A stretch of DNA of 64,000 bases. It comes from Primula veris. Its lineage: Eukaryota; Streptophyta; Magnoliopsida; Ericales; Primulaceae. Shown piece after piece: positions 32,679 to 43,940 of the stretch. The position numbers and the translations under genes were made by a program. Within the stretch, counting starts at the first letter, position 1. Every line of letters begins with the position of its first letter. Below the pieces are notes generated by a model that did no database searches, was not told the DNA's origin, and worked only from the letters and a program-made list of their open reading frames with translations. Location of the stretch: the NCBI GenBank assembly GCA_963682055.1, contig OY821741.1:14513197-14577196 (forward strand), in the 5' to 3' direction.

Positions 32679-33449
32679 GCACTCATGGGCGAAGTGCCCC
32701 AAACCCTGGCAGTTACAGCATCGAAGATTCTTTTTGTTCCGATCGCTATTTTAGCCACCTCAGCTTTACCCCCTTCTACCTCTCGATTTTGAACGACCTA
32801 TTTCGTCCAATCTGTCCTTACCTTGGTATCTTGAACCGACGTTCAAGGCTACTCCATAATTTGAGCATTCACCCATATCATGTCTCCTGAGTTCCTCAAC
32901 AAGTATTTGATCTCGGATGCCAATGTAGGTCAGTTTCTCGTTTCCAATTGAGTTGCTAACAGTAGCTCGCATAAACTCTCAACTGTTCGGTAGAGAGGCT
33001 AGGAGTATTAGGGCTCTTACCTCGTCTTCAAAAGTTATCTCAACCGCATCCAACTAATTTACGGTGTCGATGAACTTATTTACGTGGTTTGCGACAGGTG
33101 TGTTCTCAGCCATGCGTAGATTGAACAACTTACGCATGAGATATACCTTGTTGTTTGCGGATGGTTTTTCGTACATGTCGGTGAGGACCTTCATCATCCC
33201 CATCGTCGTCGTCTCTCTTGCGACGTTGTGCACCACTCTCCTAGATAGTGTTAGTCGAATCACTCCTAACACTTGTCGGTCTAAGAGTTTCCACGCCTCC
33301 TTGGTGGTCGTGCTCGACCTCTCCTCGAGAAGAAGTGGCTGATGCATCTTCCTCCCATACAGATAATATTCAATTTTCATTCTCCAAAATTCGAAGTACT
33401 TTCCGTCGAACTTCTCGATCCCATGTGCGCTCATGTCTTCTTTCGCCAT
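32679..33449 (-). pseudogene. gag: Copia gag (UBN2 type), broken
   Basis: Starts MAKEDMSAHGIEKFDGKYFE at 33449 and includes WRMKIEYYL and the KVYLMRKLFNLRM region of UBN2 gag. The frame is lost at 33054. A zinc knuckle CCNCQGLGHFAHEC (C-X2-C-X4-H-X4-C) is readable at 32679-32720 in another frame. The stretch between is degenerate. Confidence 0.8.
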
Positions 33450-33492
33450 TGATCTTCCTCCCGATCATTGAACCTTGGTTCTGCAACCCCGA

Positions 33493-33504
33493 GCTCTGAT
33501 ACCA
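33493..33504 (-). other. Primer binding site of the reverse copia
   Basis: GCTCTGATACCA is the complement of TGGTATCAGAGC, two bases inside the LTR end; initiator tRNA-Met primer. Confidence 0.85.
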
Positions 33505-33506
33505 CT

Positions 33507-33846
33507 TGTTAGGAAATCGATGAGCTAAAGAAAGGACAAGAATGTAAAGCGCACACACAATTTGTTAACGGAGTTCACCCAACAATGGCTACGTCTCCGG
33601 GCCGTTACACATGGCACTTATATATTATAAGAAGGATTACAGACGTAATCTAGCTTGATCACAAAACTATGGTTCTCTCACAACTAGAACTCTCTCGCTA
33701 TAATATTATCTCTCAAATATGTGATTAATTAAAATATAAGATGAGTGGGGCATATATAGAACCCATAGTGGGTCTTATTACAATTTCTAGCGATGTGGGA
33801 TAATTAGTGAACATGACCAAAACACATTTGCCTCCACAACTCAACA
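33507..33846 (-). repeat. 5' LTR of the reverse copia, 340 bp
   Basis: Plus-strand TGTTAGGAAATCG to CAACTCAACA; read in the element's direction it is TGTTGAG to CCTAACA with matching TGTT/AACA ends. Flanked outside by unit DNA beginning CTTCG, the expected but unpaired target duplication. Confidence 0.85.
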
Positions 33847-34285
33847 CTTCGCACAACTTAGAATCTAAGCAAGGGCTAGAATCAAATGAAATAGTCGAAG
33901 ACTCCAAGGTGTAAATTATGTCCTGATTAAAAATTTACTGTTAGCTTATTTATCTTTTGACACTATTAAGCATACTCAATTAGAAAACATAACATATGCT
34001 TAAAGTGTAAGATATGAACTAGTGCGATCCAACATTCCCAACTTCTAGTAGCAAGTCTGATATGGATAATGTGGTGTTGGTCTTCACTCTTCATTCTTCA
34101 ATGACAATAGAGAGTTAGTTGGGAAAGTTCAGTCGGGTTAGTTGGGAAAGTTCAGTCATTAGAATTGCAAAGAAGACTTGTTAGGGCTGAGGTCAATCTT
34201 CATGGCATGCAATTGGTACTTTCCAAGTCGAATTACTCGTCGGGTGATTATGAGTATGTGTCTATCAATCAATTGCGAAAAGTTG
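33847..34285 (+). pseudogene. Array unit spacer and LQRRLVRAEVNLHGMQL fragment, copy 2
   Basis: Parallels 15745-16156. The frame from 34165 is open through SINQLRKV. A 26-bp stretch with GTTAGTTGGGAAAGTTCAG is duplicated at 34110-34160, as also at 53180-53220 but not at 16010. This suggests the units at 34 and 53 kb are closer relatives. Confidence 0.5.
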
Positions 34286-34505
34286 TAGTCGAATTTGAAG
34301 AAATGAAGGGACGCGTGGATCACTTTTCCTTATTTACTAATTTAGTCTATAAGTTATTGTCCGTTTGCGTTTTTAAGTTTTACTTTGTAATTGCAACATT
34401 ATCAACTTTTATTTCCTGTTTTTTGTGGGTTGTTTCCCGGACATTTTTATTTGATTCTTAATAAAAATGTGGGGTTTTCCCACCACTTATATATAAAAAA
34501 AAATA
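34286..34505 (+). mobile_element. A-tailed retroposon, copy 2
   Basis: Flanked by CGAAAAGTTG at 34276-34285 and 34506-34515; ends in an A run. Same insertion as at 16157. Confidence 0.6.
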
Positions 34506-34515
34506 CGAAAAGTTG

Positions 34516-35734
34516 GTAAAACGCAACAATGGCTAACACATAAGTGATGTTTGGTCCAACGTGAGTTGCTAGTGGCTCAAGTGGATGCTTGTTGTAAAAC
34601 TCTCTGTTCTGCTCCTAGTAGCAGTAGATGGATGTCTGATATACTGTCGTCTTTTAACGAGACTTTTATGTCGCCGGAGGCCTATATGTGTGCGCTCATA
34701 TATCCTATTGGACACCCCGTATTCTCGAGTTAGAATGTTTGATTTGCTAGTAAGAAGCGTGTTTCATCGGTGATCATGACTTTTTTTATCAAGGGGAGGA
34801 CGTTTTATTTGAAGAAATAACCTTGTCCGAGACAATTAGCTCTTCGCTTGGCTCGATAGGTGCTTTTGGCTCCTCCCTTGGAGGTCGGTCAACTCATTGG
34901 TGATGGTTCTTTGAAACTTTCAGACATTCTTTTGCCATTGTAGGATTGACGTTGTGATCTATTCTTAGATGTGTCAATTGTTTTCCTATTTTATTTCTTG
35001 CCTTCTATAACTGAAATAGACTAGGCGATACGAAAAGTCGAGAGTCAAAATGTGGTTAAATACGAAAGGCACCGCGTATTAAATGAACTCATGACGTCCT
35101 TTTGTTTTGGAGTCGATGAGAGGTTTTGGTACGTGCACGGTTAGGGGAGTGTCAACAGATGAGCATCTAGCCTCTATTGGGCAACAACTCTCTTTCACTA
35201 CCCAAAAAATTTATGAATAGCGGTTTTTTAATACGTTTTAGCGGAAGATTTCGAAGTTGAATTAATTTATACATGTGTAACTTGTTTTAATGTGTATTTT
35301 GTTCATTTTCTCTAACATTCGTTTACCAGTTATAATGAAAATTTTAATTTTAATATCTAACATATTGCACTTGTCCTCAATCATGCAGGCTCTACTTGTA
35401 TCAGCGTTTTCTTTTCTATTTTTTGTTTATTTGAAACTGAAATAATATGTAGGGATTCCTGTCATGCTTATAAAAAGTTTAAAATTCTTTTATCTTCTTT
35501 GGTTTGATTTCTGCTTATTTCTTGAGGCAGATTTTTTTTATCAATCTTACCCGATTGATATAGATTCCTACATAGGGAAAACTTTTTTGCTTTGCTTTTA
35601 CCCATGCTTTGGTCATTTTTGACGACATATGCATAGTCCATCTTGATAAATTCATAATAAATTTCATGTATATCAATGATTCAATTATTTGCAGACAAAT
35701 CTTAATCAATTATTTAATTTGATATCACTGCATG
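34516..35734 (+). pseudogene. Unidentified module U and spacer, copy 2
   Basis: The first part, LLVAQVDACCKTLCSAPSSS to HPVFSS, is open at 34551-34733; the second part (34970-35160) has additional stops (GACTAGGCG). Then AT-rich spacer to the MITE, without coding signal. Confidence 0.45.
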
Positions 35735-36186
35735 CAGGGGGAGAACCAGAATGATTTTCTTCGGGGGACGGTGGTGTAAAAAGTATGTCAAATATAAAAA
35801 AATAGGGTATAATGCAAAATTAATTATTTTTTTCTATGTTCAAAATAACATAAAATAAATATGAAATAAACACAAATGACATTGGACAATAAAATAATTT
35901 TTTATGTAATTTTGTTTGAAAAAAAACAATGGATATTTAGAAAATTTGATAATTTCAAAGTAAAAAATAGAAAATTTTAGAAAAAATGAGCTAACATGAT
36001 TTCAACTTCTAATATTCCGCTACCTTATGGACCAATTTTACAATTACACAAGCAACTCTTTTGTTTAACTTGTGTGGCCATCAATGTCTATATCTCATAA
36101 TTTAATTAATTACATGTATAAATTTTTTTTGAAAATCATGGTCGGGTGGTCACGGCCACCCCCAGCTCCCCTTGGGTCCGCCCCTG
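35735..36186 (+). mobile_element. hAT MITE, copy 2
   Basis: CAGGGGGAGAACCAG to GGGTCCGCCCCTG. Left duplication ACTGCATG, right CCTGCATG (one change). Same insertion as at 17603. Confidence 0.85.
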
Positions 36187-36778
36187 CCTGCATGTTTCAA
36201 TGGAATGATAAAGGTGCATACGGTTGTGCTGATGAAACACCAATTATCATGTTCTTTATAGGGACATTAACTCAATTCAGGTAGTTTACTTAGTATTAAG
36301 TGTTTACTGAATAAAAAACCCGATCATTTCTGGCGATTAGTTATGATCCTAGATCAATTTATACGAAGAGCAAGCTCTCGAAACTGCCCAAGCAAATGTC
36401 ATTTAGACTACATATGACAATAACAACATTGATTGCACATAAATATAATATGTCAAATTAACATGGTTTAATATCGTGTGATTCACCGGTTGAACAATAA
36501 AGCGTTACATCAATTAAAGGACCGTTCCGGGCCAGATAATGTTACCAATGGGCCCATTGGCCAGTCTTATTATTATAACCCTAAACAAAACATTTGTACA
36601 TCCAACAACGCCGCACTTGAAAAAAATGTTAATTCTCCCTTCCAACCTTAGAATTCATGATACATATCTCTATATAAAGAAACATATCCCCATCTTTTTC
36701 TTCACAACGTTAAACATGAGCACTTTTTATTAGAAGAAATTCAAAATTAGTAAGTAATTTTGGATTATTTCTGTAGCA
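36187..36778 (+). promoter_or_regulatory. Spacer and candidate promoter, copy 2
   Basis: Exon-like FQWNDKGAYGCADETPI at 36196, AT-rich spacer, then TGGGCCCA at 36549 and TATATAAAG at 36671, 108 bp before the ATG at 36779. Confidence 0.5.
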
Positions 36779-36911
36779 ATGAGCAAAACGGAGGAAGGAA
36801 ACGAAGACAACAAAGACGAAGATGATCTGGCAAGGGAAAACATAAAGCTGGCTCCATACGATCCATACACAGATAATGAATACGTGATTTACCAGAAAAA
36901 TCTATTCCATG
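36779..36911 (+). pseudogene. Short first exon, copy 2, open through the donor
   Basis: MSKTEEGNEDNKDEDDLARE to DPYTDNEYVIYQKNLFHG with no stop: codon 35 is TAC at 36881-36883. A GGTACC donor-like site follows at 36912. It is the only copy here able to encode the whole exon. The downstream partner exon is unknown. Confidence 0.5.
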
Positions 36912-38636
36912 GTACCTTTTGTCTTGTCCATACTAATAAACCTGAATAAATTACAGATAATGAAATACAACATGAAAAATCTAAAGTTATTTTTAATAAT
37001 AATCACCCTCAATAGTAGTAATGATTTTTTTTATTTTTAATAAGCCCAATAGTACCAATGATTGAATTTTGATCATGAGCGGGGTTTACTAAGGTCACAA
37101 CCACTTGGAAAACTCACCTTACTCAATTTAAAGTTATTTGTCATCAATAATCTATATTTAGTAATGAACAAAATGATTTCATGCATGTTGAATACTTGAG
37201 TTAGTTTACTTTGGTATTATAGCTAGCCATATACATTTTCTTTGGTATTATCGGTAATGATGAAGGAGGCAACAAAAGATTGATAGTTTTAGTTTCACTC
37301 ATAGCCTGTCAATACTTCTTTACATAAGGTTATAGATTAAACTTCTGCTACTATTGTGTCGTACCTTGTCAGCGTTCTGCAATATATGTGTGCCTATGTG
37401 TGATTTTTAAAACTAATTTAGTGTTTTATTGTGGTGGCGGTGCCCTTGATTGATTTTTATAGGGAAAATAATAGTAACAAATTTATCAGTTGTATAGTTA
37501 ATGTATAATTAAAATTAAGTTCATAGATAATTGTTAGACACACATTCCACTACGATGAAACTCGTAGCTGGATGTAGTTTTTTCTACGTTTGTGCAAGAG
37601 TTACACTTTATAGGCGAATATTTTCGGAATACGATCTTTTTTAAGATTATATATACAAACACACACATTTATACTGATATACACATATAGAGGGAGGATC
37701 CATACACAAATTAATTTTACACATTATCGACCTTTTTCAAGACGACGGATTTAGGGAAGAAACAACATTGACTGGGTCTGAACATCGAGTCCTGTAATGA
37801 TAAAATCTGAATACATAATTTTTTCTATACCTACAAGATGATATGAGAGTTTGGTCATGATTTTGTTAACATGTCATATTCTCTCATGATTATTCGACCA
37901 CTCACATTGATATAGACACATCCCGTCTCTGAAGTGATGTTGACATTGGAGCATAATGTCTAGGTAAATAAGCGGTAAAGTTTTTGATAATTACTAGGCA
38001 TATGATAACAAATTACGAGCTTCAGAAGCTTACCGTGTGTATGAGTGGATGAGAGGAAAAATGCCAGAAAGTGAATGAGAGGAAATATTGGAAAAGTATT
38101 AGAGCACCAACCAAGTATATGTATTTTTAGTGTATATAATATATACATGTTCATACTGGCATGTGTTGTCTTGAGTGGCAAAAAACGAATGTCAAAAACC
38201 TTTGTTGTCTCATGTTTAAACTAGTTGATATATGCATGTATACGTATTCGTTTTCAGATGGCTAAAGCTATATTATAACGAGAACAGGTTTTTGATTAGT
38301 GGTCTTCTAACAATTGTTTTTAAAGTGTTAAGTTAACTCCTTGAATACAGCTCGCGGTCTTCACAGTGTTTGGAATTAATTTGTGGATGAGAAAGAGAAA
38401 AGCGACAAAAAGAAATTTACAGAAAATAAAGGGAAGAGACATTGAGAACATAAAATGAGTTATGTATTATTATTTTTATTGTATATGTGCTGATGTCATA
38501 AACATTTTTTTTATCGAAAAATCTTTATCAAAACTTTATTTTTCCTTTTTATGTTTAGAGCAGTGGATATACACATACAGGTATAGTATTTTTACCTAGT
38601 GCAAGGTGTTAAATTAAGTCTAAAATTTCTTTTCAG
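36912..38636 (+). repeat. Array unit: intron-like module, copy 2
   Basis: Same as 18792-20564 but with almost no TA repeat near 37645. No coding frame. Ends in the acceptor TTTCTTTTCAG. Confidence 0.65.
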
Positions 38637-38962
38637 ATGGTTCAAGCAACAATTGTGGTTGAGAACATGATAAAAGCAGAATACTTGAGAAGAGAGAGTG
38701 GTAGTATTTGTCATCGGTCACAGCTGCAGTCAACACATCTACCCTCTCGGCATTTCCCCTTCCCTTGTGTACCCTCGACAGTGCGATCATATATGAAAAA
38801 CCTCCACCCAGTTCCGATTCTACCGGAGTTTCTGAATCGGAAAATAATAAGGAAAATGAAGTCACTCCCCCAAAATCAGAAAAGGGAAAAGAAAAGGTCT
38901 CTCCCAGTAAACCAAGTGATTCGGCAAAACCAAAAAGCAACAAAAAGAGAAGAAGAGACTGA
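38637..38962 (+). pseudogene. RLT-like last exon (C), copy 2, frameshifted
   Basis: Reads MVQATIVVENMIKAEYLRRE, then the extra AG gives SGSICH instead of WWYW. The tail frame from 38708 to KKRRRD is open, with six bases (one AAC AAG step) missing in the Lys-rich tail. Confidence 0.68.
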
Positions 38963-40818
38963 GCTTGGGTGAACTTTTTCTGTTGTAGTTTAGAGTTGAA
39001 ATCGAGTACAGAACTTCCGTTTTCTCCAAGTTGAAAGTTGAGGATATCTATACAGCCTGTTTTTTGCCTCTTCATCTGTATATTTATGTAGGGGAGGCTG
39101 ATATACTAATATAGGTGTTGTAAGACTAATCGTTGGCTTTGGATTGTAGTGATGCTTCTCAAAATGGAGAAGCTTTTTTCCCCTTCTGGTTGTTAAATTT
39201 ATGCATTAGTTACAAACTGTTTGATGTAGATTATCAAAGGTGAACCTGAGAATGTGTAGTTCTTATATAGTGTAGTTAATATATGAGTACAATCTTTTCT
39301 TTTTCTACTTGTCCAGTATTTCATGTTTGCCTTTTCATTTGGTATCTGTTACATGTAAGCTTTTCAACTTCCCCAGGTGCTTGTTTTTCTTGAGGTTTTT
39401 TTTTTTGAAAAAATGTCTGAGCAGAGGAGTACGTACTATCATTTTGTAATTTGTTTGAGAAAGGAAAAATTTGCACTGCCTGCACTTTTTGAAAAAATGA
39501 ATTGAGGTTTTAGTTGCAAGTTATTCATAAATAAAAGTTGAGATTAAAACGTGCAACGAAAAAATCCTGCATTGCACAACTTAGAATTTGTGCGAGACCG
39601 GAAAGCTAGAATCAAAATGCAACAGTTGAAGACTTCTAGATGTAAAATATGGAGACCCCAATGGAAAATTTACTGTTTCTTATCTTGTGTATTCTTTTGA
39701 CACTGCTAGGTACCAAATACCATTTGACAGTGATAATCAATTAGACAAAGGCATCATATGAACTAGTAAGATCCAATATTCCCATATTCTAGTAGCAAGT
39801 CAGATATGAAACATGTAGATCCAATATTCCCATATTCTAGTAGCAAGTCAGATATGAAACATGTATTATACTAGTATCGGTCTCCACTGTTCAATGACAA
39901 TGGAAAGTCAGTTGGGATAGTTCGTTGAAATGTTTTACTATCAAGCTGTTGAATAGACTTTTGGTTTTGGTTGTGGCTCCGGTGTTCGGTAATGGATGTG
40001 TGATGGTGGTCATGGGACGAGACATTGGAGAAAGGAGGGAATGTAGATCGACTAACGTGTTAGCGAGGGAAATTTCATAACCAATTTAGATAATCTCTGA
40101 GTCACTCATATGTTCTGTTAACACCTCTGGTGAGATTGTAACACAGGCTGAAGTTTCCAATTACGAGTACTAAACAAACTATTTTTACAAATGTTCAATC
40201 TCGTACAACTAAAAGGAAACTTTTACCATGTACCTTGATAGTTATTACCAGTGTTTTTAAAAGCACGCTTTAAAGCGCTAAAAGCTCGATAAAACTATTT
40301 GCTAAAATAATTTGCCTACACATTTTCGCTTTTTGGCTGGTAAAACGCTATTAGTGCGCATTTTGCGCTTTAATCATGCTTTTTTGCGCTTTTATCATGC
40401 TTTTTGTGCTTTTTCAGGACGTTTAGGTTTTTTTTTTTTAATTATTTGTCCAAAAAACTATGAAAACGACGCTGATTTACGGTTAGCAATTTCACGAAAA
40501 ACATAAGAAAGGAGCTACGAACTAACAACTATGAAACCCCCATATCGGAAAGTAAGTGATTCTTCTCCTGCTGAATCTTAATCTAAGATGCTATCTAGAA
40601 AGGAGCTATGTACTAACAACTATGATTTCTACTTGGTTAAGTTACGTACAAGTTAACAGTAATGGTGTGATTTTAACAATTTAGTGCCATGTACTATTCA
40701 TGCATGCACAAACTTAGATTTTCTAGCTGCTTTAGTTCCATTATCCTTTCATATATAGTTTCTCCTCGGTCTTCTTGAAGTTTAATTGGGTGACATTTAA
40801 TTGCGTAAAAATTGATTA
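38963..40818 (+). repeat. Array unit: 3' flank, palindrome and GCGCTTTT repeats, copy 2
   Basis: Parallels 50273-52076. A 48-bp tandem duplication lies at 39769-39816/39817-39864. The palindrome is at about 40264-40278, followed by GCGCTTTTATCATGC repeats. No coding frame. Unit similarity ends at GCGTAAAAATTGATTA, where the gypsy fragment starts; in the intact copy this point is at 52078. Confidence 0.65.
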
Positions 40819-43535
40819 GGCGGAGTACGTCACCGTGGACGGCACCGGCCTTATTCGTGCAAAAGATTGATGGATCAATGAGGATGTGCATCGACTATCG
40901 GAAGCTAAATAGGGTGACTATTAAGAATAAGTACCCACTGCCTCGAATTGATAATTTGTTTGACCAACTGAAGGGAGTGATGTTTTTTTTCAAAAATCGA
41001 CTTGCGATCAGGCTATCACCAATTGAGGGTGAAGGATGAGGACATTTCGAAAACGGCCTTTAGGACCCGGTATGGCCACTATGAGTTTGTGGTCATGCCA
41101 TTCGGGTTAACTAATGCCCCGGAGGCATTTATGGAGTTAATGAACCGGATCTTTAAGCAGTATCTCGACAAGTTCGTGGTGGTCCTCGTCGACGATATCT
41201 TGATTTACTCGAGTTCAAGAGAGGAACACGAGGAGCATCTCCGTTTAGCGTTGCTCACGTTGACAGAGCACCAACTTTACGGAAAATTTAGCAAATGTGA
41301 GTTTTGGCTAAATGAGGTGAAATTTCTTGGAGATGTGATCTCGGAAGAAGGGGTAAAGGTGGATGCGACGAAAATTGAGGCGGTTTCGAAATGGGCACAA
41401 CCAAAAAATGTGTTTCAGATTCGGAGTTTCTTGAGTTTAGCGGGATACTATCGACGGTTCGTCAAGGATTTCTCAAAGTTAGCGACTCCAATGACTCACC
41501 TTACCAAGAAAGGGGTGAAGTTTGTGTGGAGTGAGGCTTGCGAGGAAGCTTTCCTAGAGCTCAAGAATCGGTTGACTAGTTCCCCCATACTAGTTATTCC
41601 CGAACAGGGGAAGGGTTACCAATTGTATTGCGATGCTTCGAAGGAAGGTTTGGGTTGCGTCTTGATGCAAGATGGAAAGGTCATCGCATATGCTTCGCGA
41701 CAACTAAAGGTTCACGAAAAGAACTATCCGACACATGACCTAGAGCTACCGGCAATATTTCATGCGTTGAAGATGTGGAGACATTATTTGTTCGGGGAAA
41801 AGATCGAAGTGTTCTCGGATCACAAGAGATTAGGGTATATTTTTACCCAACGAGACCTAAATATACGACAACGACGATGGATGGAATATTTGGAACAATA
41901 CGACTACGACTTGCACTATCACCCGGGAAAGGCCAATATAGTGGCGGATGCCTTGAGTCGAAAGTCCCATGCGACCTTAGCGCATGTGGCGATCGAGGAA
42001 TGGAGGATGATGGGAAAATTGAACCAGTTCAACTTGGAGTTGGGGCATGTTAATGTGGGGACCTTATACACAATAGTGGTATAATCGGAACTTGTGAGTA
42101 GGGTTTTGGAAGCACAAGATGGGGACGAGAAAGTGGAGAACTATGAGAAACAGATGAGCTCGAGCGAAGGATTAGATGGTTGGACGAAAGAAACCGATGG
42201 AGGACTACGATTTAAGGGAAGGACTTACGTGACGGAAAACATGAGGAACGAGGTATTAAGGGAGTTTCACCACTTCCGATTAGCCGTTCATCCCGGTGGG
42301 ATGAAAATGTATCAAGATGCGAAGAGACAATTTTGGTGGCCCAGAATGAAACCAGATGTAGCTTCGTATGTTAGCAGGTGCCTAACTTGCCAGCAAGTGA
42401 AAGCGGAACACCAAAGGTTGGCGGGTATGCTCCAACCCTTACCGGTGGCGGAATGGAAGTGGGAAAGGATAGCAATGGATTTTGTGACGAACTTACCTAG
42501 ATCGGTAAGTGGGAATGACGTTGTGTGGATTGTAGTCGACCGTTTGACCAAATCCGCACACTTTATTGCAATTAAGATGACAAACTCGGCGGAAATCTTG
42601 GGACAAAAGTATGTGAAGGAAATTGTTAGACTTCATGGAGTATCGATTTCGATAGCATCGGATCGAGACGTGAGGTTTGTGTCGAGGTTCTGGGGAACAT
42701 TGCAAAATGCCTTAGGGACCAAGTTGACAATGAGTACGGCTTTCCATCCCCAAACGGATGGATAATCGGAGTGGACTATCCAAGTGCTAGAGGATATGTT
42801 GCGTGCATGTGTGAATGACTTCAAGGGAGGCTGGGAGAGCCATCTACCCTTAGTAGAGTTTGCGTATAATAATAGCTTCCAAGCTAGTATTGGCATGGCA
42901 CCTTTCGAGGCTTTATACGGGCGGCCGTGTAGGTCTCCGGTGTGCTGGACCAATGTGGGAGAAGCGGAAATGTTAGGACCTCAATTGATTCGAGAAACGA
43001 AAGAAAATATTAAGTTAATTCTACAAAAGGCTTGAGACGGTTCGGAGTAGGCAAAAAAGTTATGCAGATAAGAGGAGGAGACCTTTGGAGTTCGAAAAGG
43101 GGGATCGAGTATTTTTGCGAGTTTCGCCAATGAAGGGGATTATGAGGTTTGGCTCTAAAGGGAAGTTGAGCCCGAGATTTATCGGACCATTTGAGATCGT
43201 GGACCGAGTTGGAGAAGTTGCATACCGGTTGGACTTGCCACCAAAGTTGGCGGGGGTTCACCCGGTGTTCCATGTGTCAATGTTGAAAAAGTACCATCAC
43301 GACCCTTCACACATGGTGGACTTTGAGGACATTGAGGTTAGTGCGAATGTGACCTAGGAGGTGGGACCTACAAGGATAATCGATGTGCAAGAGAAGGAAA
43401 TTCGAGGAAAAACGATTAGATTGGTAAAGGTGGTTTGGAAACACCATGGAGCCGAGGAGGCAACTTGGGAACGCGAGGATGAGATGAAGAGGAAGTATCC
43501 TGACCTCGTATTTTCTTTAGGTACTTTTCTTTAGA
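40819..43535 (+). pseudogene. pol: Gypsy pol fragment: RT, RNase H, integrase, chromodomain; broken
   Basis: RT begins [20 protein letters not shown] (40828), shifts frame near 41000, and continues [23 protein letters not shown] and [10 protein letters not shown] (catalytic pair at about 41190). RNase H has [24 protein letters not shown] and [11 protein letters not shown]. Integrase has [11 protein letters not shown] with CLTC (zinc binding), MDFVTNLP and SDRDVRF. Stops are at 42082 and 42763 (TDG then TAA where Gln is expected). A frameshift follows near 43033, then a stop at 43355. The end KVVWKHHGAEEATWERED (about 43428) is a typical chromodomain tail of chromoviruses. Confidence 0.9.
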
Positions 43536-43940
43536 TGTTTTCTAATTTTGGGACGAAATTTCTTTATCGGGGAAGGGTTGTAACGCCTAGAGTTTGAAGT
43601 TTATTTTATTAGAATTTAGTTTACTAGAAAGGCCGTATTTTGAGTTTGTAGACGTTGTGGAGTTGTTGAGGTAGAAGCATGTCAGTTTACATTATGGTCT
43701 TTTATTCTATTAGATATCGTTGTACATTTTTGAGATTCTTACGTATCTTTCATTTACTTGAGTTATGGATGGTGGAGTTGTTATGAGTTGTGGACCCTGG
43801 ATATTTTATTTCTTGGATTATGACACGAATTGTACGTTTAAATTCTTATGGTCTTATTTATAAAAGTTGATCTTTTCTGGATGTAGTTCTTTAGAGAGGA
43901 AATGGAATTTCGGGACGAAATTCTTTTAAGGAGGGTGTGT
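43536..43940 (+). other. Gypsy 3' leader with duplicated GGGACGAAATT-PPT-like segments
   Basis: GGGACGAAATTTC followed by GGGGAAGGGTTGTAACGCC (about 43550-43590), and again GGGACGAAATTC followed by AAGGAGGGTGTGTTGTAAC (about 43911-43945). The second is the true LTR edge; the first looks like a decayed copy 360 bp upstream. No coding frame. Confidence 0.55.

Larger units (their letters stand above)
31524..33846 (-). mobile_element. Truncated Ty1-copia element, reverse
   Basis: On the minus strand: 340-bp LTR, PBS GCTCTGATACCA (plus-strand orientation), gag, zinc knuckle, and an integrase that breaks off at 31524. RT, RNase H and the second LTR are missing. The right flank CTTCGCACAACTTAGAATC is unit sequence that lies upstream of the left flank in the unit order, so the two flanks come from different unit copies. 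Confidence 0.88.

Noticed and set aside
31524..33846. Treating the reverse copia as part of the SIRE family
   Set aside because: LTR length (340 bp), gag and integrase sequences differ clearly.
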